A stretch of DNA of 64,000 nt from the NCBI GenBank assembly GCA_025716855.1, contig JAIXMQ010000044.1:186001-250000 (forward strand), written 5' to 3'. Under the pieces are notes generated by a model. The model was given only the letters and a program-made list of their open reading frames with translations. It did no database searches and was not told the origin of the DNA. Made by a program: the position numbers and the translations under genes. Source of the stretch: Pilaira anomala (lineage: Eukaryota; Mucoromycota; Mucoromycetes; Mucorales; Mucoraceae). Each line of letters starts with the position of its first letter. Within the stretch, counting starts at the first letter, position 1. Shown piece after piece: positions 10,965 to 22,918 of this stretch.

Positions 10965-13636
10965 TCAGAGACTTCGTCTCGCTTCGCCTCCAATCATTTC
11001 GTTTTTAGTCACTTCATATTTCGTTGCTTCGAACCCAAATGGGTCTTCTTCAGATGAACTTGATGAAAATGAATCGAACTTAAATACTTCGAATCCGAGC
11101 ATATTAACCCCCGTTAAGTGTTCTACTTTCAAATACTTTCTATTGCGTTCTTCTTCTGCATCATTTTCAGCGGCTTCTACAGAGAAATCTAAGCATAAAG
11201 AATCGCGCTTTCTCTTTTGTGTTAAGACTTGTCCAGAAAGAGTTGAATCATCATCCATTGTTGAATATGAACTGTTTGATGCTATGGCGTTTTTTATTTG
11301 TTCTGCTTGGACATTATTAAGTGTCTTCATTTCTGCTTCGAAGACCCTCTCGTTTCCCATTTTTAAACTTCGTAACATACTGCAGAGTATGCCAAATTTG
11401 CTATCTTCTTCTTGGGTCTCTAATAATTGTTGGATCACAAATCCTGTGTATGCCTGTATATTCATAGGCGACTCAAACCATTGTTCTGCTGGGGTAACAT
11501 CAGATTCAGTCAACCATCGGGAGCCTTCTTTTAACATCTCCTTATCTTCATCTTCAGGTAATCCTACATAATCTTGTATCAACTCGTTCATCCATTTCAA
11601 CAACCCCAATTCTAAGCTTGGTTGATACGAAGCGTTTAATTGCAAGTCATGTTTGACACTAGCATCCAACACTTTTTGCTCTGAGGACATCACAGATTTT
11701 AAAATATTTAACAAGTGATGAGCAAGCAATGGATCATTTCTTTTCAAAAGCATCTTGGCTCGCTTTAAACCTTGACTATATGAAGTGAAAATTTTCATTT
11801 GCGTATTGTCCAAAGTTTGGCTTCTTCTTTGTTCATCGGCGATAATAAGTGTAGGGCAGTAAGAGCGGATAGAAAGAGTACGAACGAATATGTCTGCAAT
11901 GCTATCCCAGCCCGTCAACTTTTCATAGACTTTAGTATCCAAATTTTTGCAAGATAATAAGTCAATTAATACGGGCAAAAGGTCAGCCTTTTTAGGTACA
12001 TTTGAGGGGAGTGCTGATTTTCTGGAAGAGGTATAAGGTATATCTTTTAATCGTTCGATTAATGTTTGGATGCCTAAGCATTTTGTATTTGCGTCTGAAC
12101 TCTTTAACTTGTTTAATACTTTGTTTGCTGCAATTGATGATTGTAAGCGGCCTTCGAAATTATTTCGTTGAGTAGAGACATTAGCTAAAACTGAACGTTT
12201 TTTCAATTCACAAGATCGGGTGGTAGCAGGAGTTGAGATAATGGAACTATTTGATGAACGTCGTAACATGACTGGCGGTTGTTTTGTTGAATTTGACTTT
12301 GGGCTTGACTCAACAATAGTTGATGTTGGTGTATTTGTCACCTTTTTTAATGTAGTTGCTGGTTGTTTTGACAAACTTCTTGTTAGCTTTGGTATATTTG
12401 TAATTTGTTTGGATTTGGGCATCGCCTTTTTTAATGAAGTTGTTGTTGTTGTTATTATAGGTTTTGGTGTATTTACAATCTGGTTAGATTTAGGTATAAT
12501 TTCTTTTAATGAAGTTGTTGTTGTTGTTATTATAGGTTTTGGTGTATTTACAATCTGGTTAGATTTAGGTATAATTTCTTTTGATAAAGTTGTTGTTGTT
12601 GTTGTTTTTGTTGTTGATTTTTGTAAAGCAACTCGTTGTTTTGGTAAAGGTGATATTCTTTTTGATACGGCTAAGGTTGGATGTTTAGTGGCAGAGCTTT
12701 TAGTTGAAGTATTAGGCAATCGCTTCAACATTTCTGGATTTAATCCATCTGTAAACCTACATAAAGAAATTAGGTTAGTATGAAGCATTTCCCTTTTTAT
12801 TTTGAAAATAAGATCCTTACATTTTTGCCTTATCTGGCCAATTTTTTTTATAAATTGCATATATTTCCCTAGAAACAGATTTTGTTCCTGGTTGACCTTT
12901 TTCAAGTCCGTTTTTTAAAACATATTCCAATGCAGAAGATATACTTAGGCTGCCTTCGATAGCTATTTGCACAGATTCTTTTGATCCATGCGTCAATAGT
13001 ATAGTCTTGATAGCAATGCAGCATAGATCAAGATGCTTACTGCTTCCTCCGACAGTCTTTTTCTTTAATAAAGAAAATACACTTGGATGGAAGTTTGTGT
13101 GTGTTAAGAATTTGATGGTAGTTTCAGTTAATTTTGTGAACCATGACGGTACTTTGCTACGATCAATCAAGTTATTGAGAATAATATCAAAAGTAGAACG
13201 AGCAAGCACTTTGCCAACTGTAACACTGATGGTGGAGATAAGTGAAAATCCCACGAACACAACAGTTGATCGCATACTGAATATCTATTTTAGTAGAATG
13301 GTTACAATTTTTTTTATGTCACATTTATATTTAGATAACATCTTTACCGATTGCATGATATTAGCTATGTTATCATTGAGCTTCTCTTTAATAGTTTCTT
13401 TAAAGTCATTCATATTATTTGAGTTTAACATTTCTTCCACTCGTGTTAATGAATTTACTCGCTCCGTCCAATTCTCTTCCGTTTCCTTTCCAGAAAATAA
13501 TGTTTTAATTAATTGAAAATCTTTGTTAAGATCTTTATTCGTGATCTGTTATGTATTTGGTTAGTAAAATACAATGTAAGTGATACAGGAAGCGTTTAAT
13601 TACCTCAGTAATAGGTTTTCTCTTAGAACCTTTCAT
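10965..13636 (-). CDS. CLASP/Stu1-like microtubule-binding protein
   Basis: Four exons (13636-13604, 13545-13348, 13284-12821, 12756-10965) join in frame to 828 residues. The N-terminal region of about 220 residues matches a CLASP TOG domain. It starts FSGKETEENWTERVNSLTR, has the FSMRS and VGKVLARST helices, and ends with EIYAIYKKNWPDKAK, like the last helix of the CLASP N-terminal domain. A low-complexity middle (about 245-470) is rich in Ser, Thr, Lys and Pro, the usual microtubule-binding linker, and includes a 25-residue tandem duplication. A second helical part (PVLIDLLSCKNLDTKVYEKL onward) fits the CLASP C-terminal region. CLASPs bind microtubules at plus ends, spindle and cortex and promote rescue. 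This copy is shorter than ascomycete Stu1/Cls1. The start is the ATG of MKGSKRKPITE. Confidence 0.82.
12430..12590 (-). repeat. 75-bp tandem repeat in the CLASP linker
   Basis: Two nearly identical 75-bp units with a partial third encode IIPKSNQIVNTPKPI plus a run of Thr. The frame is kept. It is probably a recent slippage or unequal-exchange duplication inside disordered sequence. Confidence 0.85.
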
Positions 13637-16571
13637 GTTGTGTTGAATAGCATTAAATTGATTCAAAAAAAAAAAAAAAAAAAAAAAGAAAATACGCAGC
13701 AAAGACATAGATCTGGCGGATGTTAAAATAAAACATCACGTGATTTAGTTCTTACTGCACCATTCTTCATAATTCTTTTTTTCATGATTGAATCCAAAAA
13801 AAAAGGTTCGTTTAATTCAATGAATCGTATAGCCGAGAAATATGTTACTGCTTAAATCTTTTCATTTAAGAGCGAGATGAACTTATTGTTTTAGTTAATT
13901 TGAATAAATACATACTTCTAGCTATTTGCAATACTATTTCTCTTTAGATATCAATTCCAGTTCTAGTAATATGTAATGTTTTTTGACCTAGTTCAAAATA
14001 GCAACGAAGAGATGGACGAAGATTCTGTTATTTAAGATTTTTTTACGGGGAAAATATATTCCAAAATGGAAGAGGCTCGTTCTATTGCTAAAGAGTTTGG
14101 AAAAAAATACAATGTTATGTTGGTATCAGTTAAGTTATATAGCAAGAAAATGAGCTTAACTAACTTTAGCAAACCTGCTATAAAAGAAGCTGAGGATTCT
14201 GAAGATTTAAAAGGTGATGATGCTAAAATCTCGTATGAAAAAGACACGCAGAGAGTCAAGTTTAGAAAATTCTCTTAGGGTGTACTAATTGCTATGGAAA
14301 GTGAACCGGAACATACTCACCATATCCCGAAAAGCTGTACTACTTAATCTGTGCATTAAATAGCGATCAGCGGAGTCAATGATAACATGTACAAGACGAC
14401 TGCACTTTTTTTAATGGGCATCTCTGCTGTCATTTGGATTAGGACAGCATTTCCTAGGTTGGGGCTTAAGTAGTGTGCCTCCTCGTGGTAAGCCATGGAA
14501 GGTTCCCTTCATTGGAAAGGCCAAACACTACACTTTATCTTTTTTTTAAAATAGATAAAATGAAAAATATTTTTCTCTTTTTTGATTAATTTTTTTTTTC
14601 TCGTAAGTTTAAAGCACATTAATAAAATACTTCTTTGACGTCAATATAACTTTCACAATATTAAGCAAATAAACTCATGAGCACTCGTAAATATTTTTTT
14701 ATTGTTTATGTGTAATCATATTCAGAGAATTAAATTCATAAAAGTGAAAAAATATTCAGAATTAAGTGTCGGTTGCACAGGTGAGCTAAATTCATGCGTA
14801 TGCTGAGTAACTGAAAACGCTGATTAAATAAGCTCACGCAAGCTTTTTGAACAGGTAATAAAGTAGATTCATAAAAGAGTTTATCACTTAATGAAGTTGA
14901 TAAATAAGTTTAATATACATACATAGTAAATATGTAAATAATTTAGGTTGATTAAGTATTGAAGATGGAAATAAAACAAGCTGTATAACTTTATAGCATT
15001 GGATACTCAGTTGAGAGTTTTGTACAATAAAAGCAGCTTTTTAGCCCTACTTCAAAATAAAATGAGTTTCGAAAACTCCTACGTGATTGTATTATGAAAT
15101 TATGAATTATGAATAGTATTTATTGAGAAAATGATAAAGAAAGAAGGGAAAAAAGAGAAAAAAAAATAAGAGTATTTTGTATAATAACTAAGTATACTCT
15201 TGTTTTTATGTTTAAATAATTTTGTATCATACATAATTCTGCACATATTACACGCATCATCATTTACCTCAAATACTTGTCATTTTCCCCGCATCCTAGA
15301 AATATGCACCAAAACTTAAGGTTTTTATCTCACTTATACTATCAAACACTAATGCAGTAAATGGAGTGAAGTTTTTATTAGATTTCAAAAACAAATGGTG
15401 GGACGTATTTAAAGGTTGAAAACGAGAAATAAAGTATACTAACGGCAACATTTAAATTCATGGGCTCACGAAATTCGAAGTTGGATACTAACAGGAACCA
15501 TTCAGTTAATTCGGCGCCGCAGAATGAGATACTAAAAGCACAAAAAGTGGATATTTAGTGTTTCTACAAGTTGCACCTGTAGAGGTTTTTTTGCTTGTGT
15601 ATATAAGATATGTGTTTCCTCAGCAGCAATTGTTCACAAATATTCAAGCATGTTCATTGATATTTGATGTTGCTATATGAGATTAAATAATGATGAGTCC
15701 TGTGTGAATTATAGGTATTCATTTTTAAAGACTTTACGTTTTGTGAACGTTGAGAACTTTACAACTATACATACATACACATATATTTAGAAGAGTTGCT
15801 TTTTTAAAGCGAAATATAGTTAATAAACATAGAGTGGATTTTAAAACCGGATCTAAAGAAAAATTGATACGGTAGTAACTCAGTTTTCATGACAAGATAG
15901 AAAACGCTGTTTTTGTCATGGGAATATTGCAATGTTTATAATTTGTGTAAAGATCAAGTCACTGTTTTGGTGGCTTTCATCTTGTTTTGTTCTACATAAA
16001 CTTTCAGATGAATAACAAACAAAAAATTTAGAAAAAATTTCTCTTCTCTTTCATTAATGATTTACCTAAATGTATATTTAATATATCCCAATATCACTCG
16101 TTGTTTTAACAAAGATGCTTGCCCTTTTATTTTCTAAAAAAAAAAAAATATGACTCTGACGGCAAGTATAACCCATTCCTCAAGCTCAATGCATCAAATC
16201 GGAGAGAAATACCCTTAGCGAGGCTCTTTTTCAACCGTAATCAAGCCCAAACGTACCACTACTTTAATGCCGTACAAGTAGTGGTCAATATACACATTTA
16301 AAATATAAAAAAATATATAAAAAAAAACTTCTACATCCAAGCGGGGGCGCCATTTGTCACGTGAAGGAGGAAATACAATTTAATTTGCACTATCCGCTAT
16401 TAATTGTTTTCAATTTATTATTTCCTTTTTTTTTTTCTACCTTCTTTTTTTGTTTTCATAATCATCAAATAAAAAAGAAGGTTGAACTCAACTTTATCAA
16501 TAAACTTTTCTCTATTTTGTTTATATATACATATATATAAGTAACATATATAACGGAAAAACAAATAGAGT
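13637..16571. other. 2.9-kb region without a supported gene
   Basis: Apart from the small open frame at 14066-14278, I see no coding signal. A poly-A run lies just upstream of the CLASP start (near 13667). A CACGTG E-box core lies near 16358, about 210 bp before the Set9 start, beside a gcgggggcgcc patch. The 183-bp open frame near 16119 is not supported by codon pattern or context. Confidence 0.45.
14032..14340 (+). pseudogene. Possible FAR1/Mutator-like transposase N-terminal remnant
   Basis: The open frame from the ATG at 14066 gives 70 residues beginning MEEARSIAKEFGKKYNVML. The same frame upstream, after a stop, reads DFFTGKIYSK. The pattern G-x-x-Y/F-x-S-x-E-E-A-x-x-x-x-x-x-F-x-x-K-Y-N resembles the start of FAR1-type DNA-binding domains found on Mutator-like transposases. 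After the frame ends at 14278, another frame reads ESEPEHTHHIPKSC, which could be the His-rich end of such a domain. There is no transposase core nearby. It could equally be a chance open frame; treat the identification as tentative. Confidence 0.28.
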
Positions 16572-19500
16572 ATGGATTTTAGTGTTTTATCTCGATACGA
16601 TGATATACTTGCAAGTTACTTTGTTGACAGTTTGTATCTCTGGTACGATACCCTTCGAATGAATGGTGACTTTGTTGGGACATCAGTAGACAAAAAGGAC
16701 ACAGTAAACAAAATTAGACAATACATAGTGGCAGAGACATTTACCAACAGAGCAGTAAAAGACGCGGCAGAGAGCTTTCTAACGTAACTTCTTTTTTCAA
16801 ACTGTTCATGTATACAAGTCATTCACCCTCTATGTCTCTCTTTTTTTTTTGTTTTTTGTTTTTGTTTTATAGTTTACCTTACTTCAAAGATTTTATTGAT
16901 GGATTAGCATCGAAACAAGTGACTGAATTTACACAACACATGAAACGATATTTGTCCATGTACAGACCTAATGCTGGTTTTGAGGTGGGATCGACAACAC
17001 GATATACTGGAAAACCAGAGGCATGCCTCTTAGCAACAAAAGACTGGAAAGCAGGCGAACAAGTTTCTTGTTGCGTGGGATCGATCGCAGCACTTAGTGA
17101 GCAGGATGACTTAAAACTAAAACGTGAGGGAAGAGACTTTAGCGTTATGGTATCTACCAGAAAAAAATGCTCCTGCCTTTTCCTTGGTCCTGCTCGATTT
17201 ATGAATGTAAAGTATACTAATTGCATCGTTTCGTTGTGTTTCAAACTAATTTTTATTATTTTTAATATAGCATGATTGTGATTCCAATTGTGAGGTAAGA
17301 ATCCGATATTTTCATTTTTATTTTCTTCATTTCTGATTTTAGGCAATTAGTTTATTTTAGTAGGCCAAAATGCAATCACATTTAGAGTACGTAAGGATAT
17401 CAAAGTAGGTGAAGAAATGACAGTATTTTATGCAGAACATTACTTTGGTGAGAATAATTGTGAATGTTTATGTTGTTCTTGCGAGAGGTAATATATATAT
17501 ATATATCCATATTTAACATTTTGAATTCAAACCCACTCATATCATGTTACAGAACCAAACAAGGTCATTTTTCAGCCTCTGATGAAAACACAGTAACTGA
17601 TACTTCCGATTCTGATGAAAGTTCTACAAGAAGAAGTTGTCGTAAACGAAAAGCTATTAGTTATAAAGGTAAAAAAAAAAGAAAAAGAAAAAAATATTGT
17701 TCGTACCTGAATATAAATTTGTTAATTAGTAAAACATAGAATATTATTTACCAGATCAAGCAAAAAAATCCAGACAGGAACCAATACCATTTATAAAAAT
17801 TACAAATACAGAAATTCCGATGGTTATGAAAAAGAAGCAATTATTTTGTGAACAAGGTAAGTTGTAAAAATTAAAGTCAAAAGCGTTTAAACTAAGAAAG
17901 TTATCTCTCTTAGATCCTTTCCGTCCACGCAACGATAGTTTAGATCAATTATCAAAATTTCATGAATGGATTGATGACTTGTCTGATATTTCGGATGATG
18001 AAAGAGAGGTTGAAACACCAAAATGCTGTCCTCAAGCAAGAGAATATTGTATGTCAAGAATTAGCGAAAGACCTGATTTATGTGGTAGATGTAATCGTCA
18101 TTTTCAAATATATGGATATTTATGGCCAATGAGAAAAATAAAGAAACCTTCTGGGAGGTCAAAGAAGGTAAAGGTACCTAACAAATCCAGTTTACCTGCT
18201 GCACAACTCCCAAAATCTGCAAATTCTTCACAACCAAAACGACCTTTACCAGCCAAACAGACCTCACAGCCTTTACAGACAGTACAACCTATACAGACAT
18301 CTGCTCCAAATCAATTGATACAACCTATACAGACATCTGCTCCAAATCAATTGATACAACCTATACAGACATCTGCTCCAAATCAATTGATACAACCTAT
18401 ACAGTCATCTGTTCCAAATCAATTGATACAACCTATACAGCCATCTGTTCCAAATCAATTGATACAACCTATACAGTCATCTGCTCCAAATCAATTGATA
18501 CAACCTATACAGCCATCTGTTCCAAATCAATTGATACAACCTATACAGTCATCTATTCCGAATCAATTGACACAACCGATTGAACAGATATCAATATTGT
18601 CACCAATGCATGATGTGTCACAAATGCAAGCCATTTCACCAATCTCATTCACCCCACAAATTCCACCTCTGTTATCGACACCCTATACTTCACAAATTAC
18701 ATCTATGCCCCCATTGACACATATAACACCAATATCATCGATGCCACCGATGTCTTCATTACCATCATTGACATCAATAACACCTATGTTGCCTGTATCA
18801 TCAATGCAATCTCCGTATTCATTACAGCAGACACCTCCCGCATCATCAACATCATTTCAAAATTTGACATTTCCTACACAATATACTCAGTTTACAGATC
18901 CTGCACAGTTAAACGAATCTGAACCCATAAGGTCACCTATTAAGCAAAAAGCCATAAAACCAAGGTCCATGAAATCAAAGATTTCAAAACCGAAGGCACC
19001 TTCAAAACTAAAGGCTCCTTCAAAACCAAAGGCTCCTTCAAAACCAAAGGCTCCTTCAAAACCAAAGGCTCCTTCAAAACTTAAATCCAAGCGAGTAAAA
19101 CCGAAGGACTTGGAATCACAAAGACAAAACCAACAACTACCATCCACATCACAATCAGCATTACACTCATCTACACACTCATCATTACATACACATACAG
19201 ATAATACTACGGATGATCCACTTGTTATCTCTGTCTGGCCATTAGATAAATCTATACCAAAAATTCACACCAATAATTTAACGGAAGACCAAAAGAAGCA
19301 AGAAAGGACATTAGCACTAAATTTAAAGAAGAAAATTCGGGCTCAAAAAACTCCTTACAAGCTTGTGGGACTGGATGCCAAATTGAATGAGACACGAGAT
19401 CGATTAGGCGCGCTCGAACTTCAGAATGCACATCTTTCTGATTTAAGAAATTTATTAAAAAGTATGGTCTCAACGCAACGCCCGACGGTCAGCACAACCA

Positions 19501-20423
19501 CATTACCCATTTTAAAACTAGGAAATGTTGGTACTGGATCCGTATTAGAATATAATGCTCCTGAACCTGAATTCATGTTTAACCCAATTAAGCTTGAAAC
19601 TTCCAACATTTTAGTTCCCACTTGTTCACTTGAAGAACCAACAGATTGTCCAATAGAATCTCTTGATACGAATACCAATGTAAGTTGTATTGATTCAGTT
19701 GAAAATCTGGTATTAGCTGAAAATGAGGCGCCTGTCAAAAACGAATCTCTTGAGCCACCTGCTGCTGCATTAAAAGAAAAATCAAACAATTACATCTTTA
19801 GCTCAATGCTTGAATTTTCTCGTGGTCATCAAGAAAAACTAGCCCTGGATAAACTAAATGATGAACGCGCTTGTCATCCCCTTGAAACATCAAATAATGC
19901 AAGAGTAACATACAGTTCACGTCATCCTAATTCACGAATAGATCAACCATATCACAATTCGTTAGATAGAATCGGTTTCCATACTCCAGAAAGTTCCTTA
20001 TCCGAAGAGATTGAATTTATTAAACAAGAAACTGAAGAGATTGCATTGTCATCATTTCTCGAAACCCCAAAAAGCAATACACCGACGCCTATTCCTCAAC
20101 AAACACCTATGAAAGTTTCATTTCTTTTGCAACCTTCAAATGAAACACCAAAGGCACCGGAAACTTGTATATTTAAAACAGACAGTTTAAAACCAAAAGC
20201 TTCTCCTCGTAAAAAGACACCACGAAAGGGATGTCCTATTGCACCACCACGAAAAGAACCACTTGTGCCTCCAATTCTTCCACCCAAACTACGAACAAAA
20301 TATCGTGATGCACCTCCACCAAGATCGATTCCCATCATACCTACAAAAGGAGCTACCAGGCGTTGTTCTTCCAACCCAAACATAGGTCCATTTGTCCCAT
20401 CCATTGAACCTAATAATTGTTAG
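16572..20423 (+). CDS. SET9: SET-domain histone H4-K20 methyltransferase (Set9/Suv4-20)
   Basis: Seven exons: 16572-16783, 16873-17206, 17271-17294, 17351-17487, 17553-17668, 17755-17856 and 17914-20423, giving 1144 residues. The first 240 residues match Suv4-20/Set9 in order: an N-terminal helical region, GFEVGSTTRYTGKPEACLLA, the RDFSVMVSTRKKCSCLFLGP strand, the FMNHDCDSNCEF cofactor motif, VGEEMTVFYAEHYFGENN and the post-SET cysteines CECLCCSC. A second Cys cluster with RHFQIYGYLWP (about 345-385) also fits fungal Set9 proteins. Known members methylate H4 Lys20 in heterochromatin and damage signalling. The long C-terminal tail is disordered, with a 36-bp repeat and KAPSK repeats. Exon 3 is only 24 nt. 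The intron-3 acceptor is set by frame: the first AG would give an early stop, the next AG restores SET homology. Confidence 0.93.
17271..17294 (+). other. 24-nt microexon of SET9
   Basis: The exon encodes exactly HDCDSNCE, completing the NHxCxxNC cofactor-binding motif. It is flanked by atatag upstream and gtaag downstream, both in phase 0. Confidence 0.85.
18285..18572 (+). repeat. 36-bp tandem repeat, eight copies, in SET9
   Basis: The unit begins caacctatacag and encodes a 12-residue QPIQxSxPNQLI pattern. Eight copies lie end to end with only a few third-base and Thr/Ser/Pro changes, then decay into an imperfect ninth. Near identity points to recent expansion. Confidence 0.92.
18993..19082 (+). 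repeat. 18-bp tandem repeat, five copies, in SET9
   Basis: The unit encodes KAPSKP or KAPSKL and is followed by KSKR. The basic, Pro-rich repeat resembles histone H1-like tails and could contact DNA. That role is inferred from composition only. Confidence 0.88.
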
Positions 20424-21059
20424 AACTTCTAATATATCCTGCTTTACATATTCTTTCAATATACTTGTGGTAAAGAATTCTTTTCCAGCATAAATAAACA
20501 AACTATTTTTATAACACCTTACATGTACCTGGTTCTTTATTTATGCTAATTAGATTGCTGATACCGAGTACATTGCAAACAGGTTTCATTTTAATTATTT
20601 CGAAATACTACAGTTCAACTTCTCACAGAAGCTCTCTTATACAAACTAAAAGCAACAGCCCACAGCTTCACTTTCAAATGTGACATGCGCTCCCGTTTCC
20701 GTGACACATATTCATAAATAATGCTGTGATTGACAAGTCTAAAATCATAAATTCTTAACCCCCTTTAACAATAATTTAGACCTTTGTTATTATCATTTTG
20801 CTCACCAAATAGCAATTATAGTAAGAGCAAATTTACAAGGTTACTTATTATATTCTAATGGGTTAGATATGTAACAATAAAATTGCATAAAAAAAGTTGA
20901 TAGTAAAATCACATAAGAAAAAAAAAACCATCTCCGTCAATGTGACACAAGAGACGTTCATGGCCAATGTTTTTGATTACACACTCTTACAAGCATAATT
21001 TATTAAAAATATATGTACAAAAAAGGGAGCCCTCTTTTTAAGAGAGGGAATAGGAGATT
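20424..21059. other. Intergenic region between convergent SET9 and cyclin genes
   Basis: The 636 bp between two convergent stops are A+T-rich. I see no open frame or RNA-like structure of note; they presumably hold both 3' UTRs. Confidence 0.5.
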
Positions 21060-21698
21060 TTAAGAATCCAAGTAGAGTATTTCTCCTTCGCGAATGGCAT
21101 GCATTAATAATTGATCACCGTATTGTTGTAATTCTTCCAAGGAGATGTAAATATTATAATCATTCATTGCAAGGAATTCTAATTCTAATAAATTTAATTC
21201 TTTAACAGGTAATCCACCCACCTTTAAAAAATAAAGAATGATTTATATGTAAGCGATTAATTGTTGAACATAGTAATGTATGTTATATACCTTTGCATAT
21301 CTTGCATTTGTAAAGAAAACATCAGAAAAGAATTTACTTGAAACCATGATACCAGAAATAACAAGTCGATGAATGTTAAAGGAATCAATACGTAATTGTT
21401 TAATATGAGTCAATGACATGCGATCAAAGTAGACCAGCAAACTCAGAAAGCATTCATTAGCGCAAGGACAATACTTTAATATTCTTGTAAGATAAGCTTG
21501 AATATCTATACTTGGTTTCGACCTTGATTGAAAGCAAGTGTATTCTTCTTCTTCTTGTTGTTGTTGTTGTTGTTTGGCAATAGAGTCATTAGCTTTGATG
21601 ATCTTTTCCAGTAAACAGGTCAACATCTTTATGGTTTCAGTTACTGGAAAATTAGCTAAATCAAACCGTGTAGATGACCGTGAAGGTATTTTGACCAT
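21060..21698 (-). CDS. Pho80-type cyclin
   Basis: Two exons (21698-21291, 21221-21060) encode 189 residues. The central part fits a cyclin box: SIDIQAYLTRILKYCPCANE, then CFLSLLVYFDRM, and FNIHRLVISGIMVSSKFFSD followed by ARYAKVGGLPVKELNLLE across the intron. FNIHRLVIS, KFxxD and RYAKVGG are signatures of the Pho80/PREG/Pcl cyclins, which activate Pho85-family kinases in phosphate and nutrient signalling. A KQQQQQQEEEEY insert precedes the box. Length is typical. I chose the ATG of MVKIPSRSS as the only one preceding the box. Family assignment is secure; the partner kinase and phosphate role are inferred. Confidence 0.92.
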
Positions 21699-22918
21699 GA
21701 GTATATATTAAAACACACAATACACACACACACACACAAACACGCACGTATAAAAAAAAAAGGAGAGGGGAGGGGGGTTGAAAGGGGAAAAACAAAAAAA
21801 AAGTAATATAACTTGGATGAGTTGTTCCGCTATATTTTCTTTTTTTAGACCAATGATGAGCTCCTGACGGCTCCGGGTTATTACAATTGACCTTTTTTTT
21901 TTTTTTTTTACTATTTACTTTTAATGCATTTATCACAACCATTTAATTGTAACTACATGCAAGTTTTCCCTTTTCGCTTGTCGTAAGGAATAAAGTTCTA
22001 ATATCAACAAGGTATAATATCCTAGAAGGAAAGACAGTAATCGTTTATATTAGTATAGGCTTTTTTAGCAGTATTACATTGACGAATAATAATAAATGGT
22101 GGCATTCTTTTCAGCACGCTTAGTACGTGATGCTAAATGAGATCCATACTAAGTTATTACATAATCCATCATGATTTTAAGATGGGTCTATTTTCAAGCA
22201 CGTCATGATACCGATATTTTTATGCAAAATGAAATAGATTGATTTACAAAATCTTGTACTAGGGAAAGAAGCAATCAAGTTGGTTGTTCAACTTGATTGA
22301 CCCAAAAGGGTCCCGAGAACTTTGTACTCAAGTGTATCAGCCAGAAGAGGGTGATAATTATATGATTTCGATCCTTTCACAGGACCTACATAGAACGAAA
22401 AAAAAAGTCTTTTTTTTTTTTCTTTCTCTTTGGTCTTTTTTTTTTTTCTTTCTCTTTGGTTGCTCGCAAGGCGTGTTTATATATATATGATCGGGAATCT
22501 AGTTTGGATAATGCGTTATGATACATTTTGTTTACAATGAGTGCATTACGTTACAATTGGGTATTAGCTTGAACAGAGCCAATCATACTAAAATGGAACG
22601 AAAAGAAGTTTGGAAGAATTGCAAAAAAAAAAACTTCTTAAACTTGATAATTTCTTGTAACTATGGCAATTACACATTCTTGCTGTAACCAGATCAATTC
22701 CTTTATAGAACGCATGCATCGAAATAAAAAAATAAACAACCGTATAAATCATTTAACCGAATTTATCCCCTCTTTATTCAATTTAACTTTTTTTTTGGGG
22801 CTCAGGGTTTATATTGTATTTTTTTTTTTTTTTTTCTCAGCCTTTTTACTATTTTTTTTTTTTTTCTTGCTCTTTTTTTTTTTGCTTTTCATTTAATTTT
22901 TTATTTGTTTAATATACC
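21699..22918. promoter_or_regulatory. Divergent promoter region, cyclin / recyclin
   Basis: The 1.2 kb between divergent starts contain a (CA)n-like stretch near 21721-21740, a T run near 21895, and long pyrimidine tracts (22800-22915) directly before the recyclin start. The 68-codon frame at 22284 is not supported. Confidence 0.4.

Noticed and set aside
14440..14545. Possible structured RNA (gtagtgtgcctcctcg ... ccaaacactacac).
   Set aside because: The apparent stem pairs only about 8-9 bases with mismatches and matches no tRNA, 5S or snRNA pattern that I know.
16119..16301. Short frame in the region before SET9, with tttcattaatgattt and tatatccca also loosely present near 3715-3785.
   Set aside because: The similarity between the two sites is short and A+T-rich and could be chance; no coding support.
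22284..22490. 68-codon frame starting with Met-Phe-Asn-Leu upstream of recyclin.
   Set aside because: It runs into poly-T encoded Phe stretches and has no family match.
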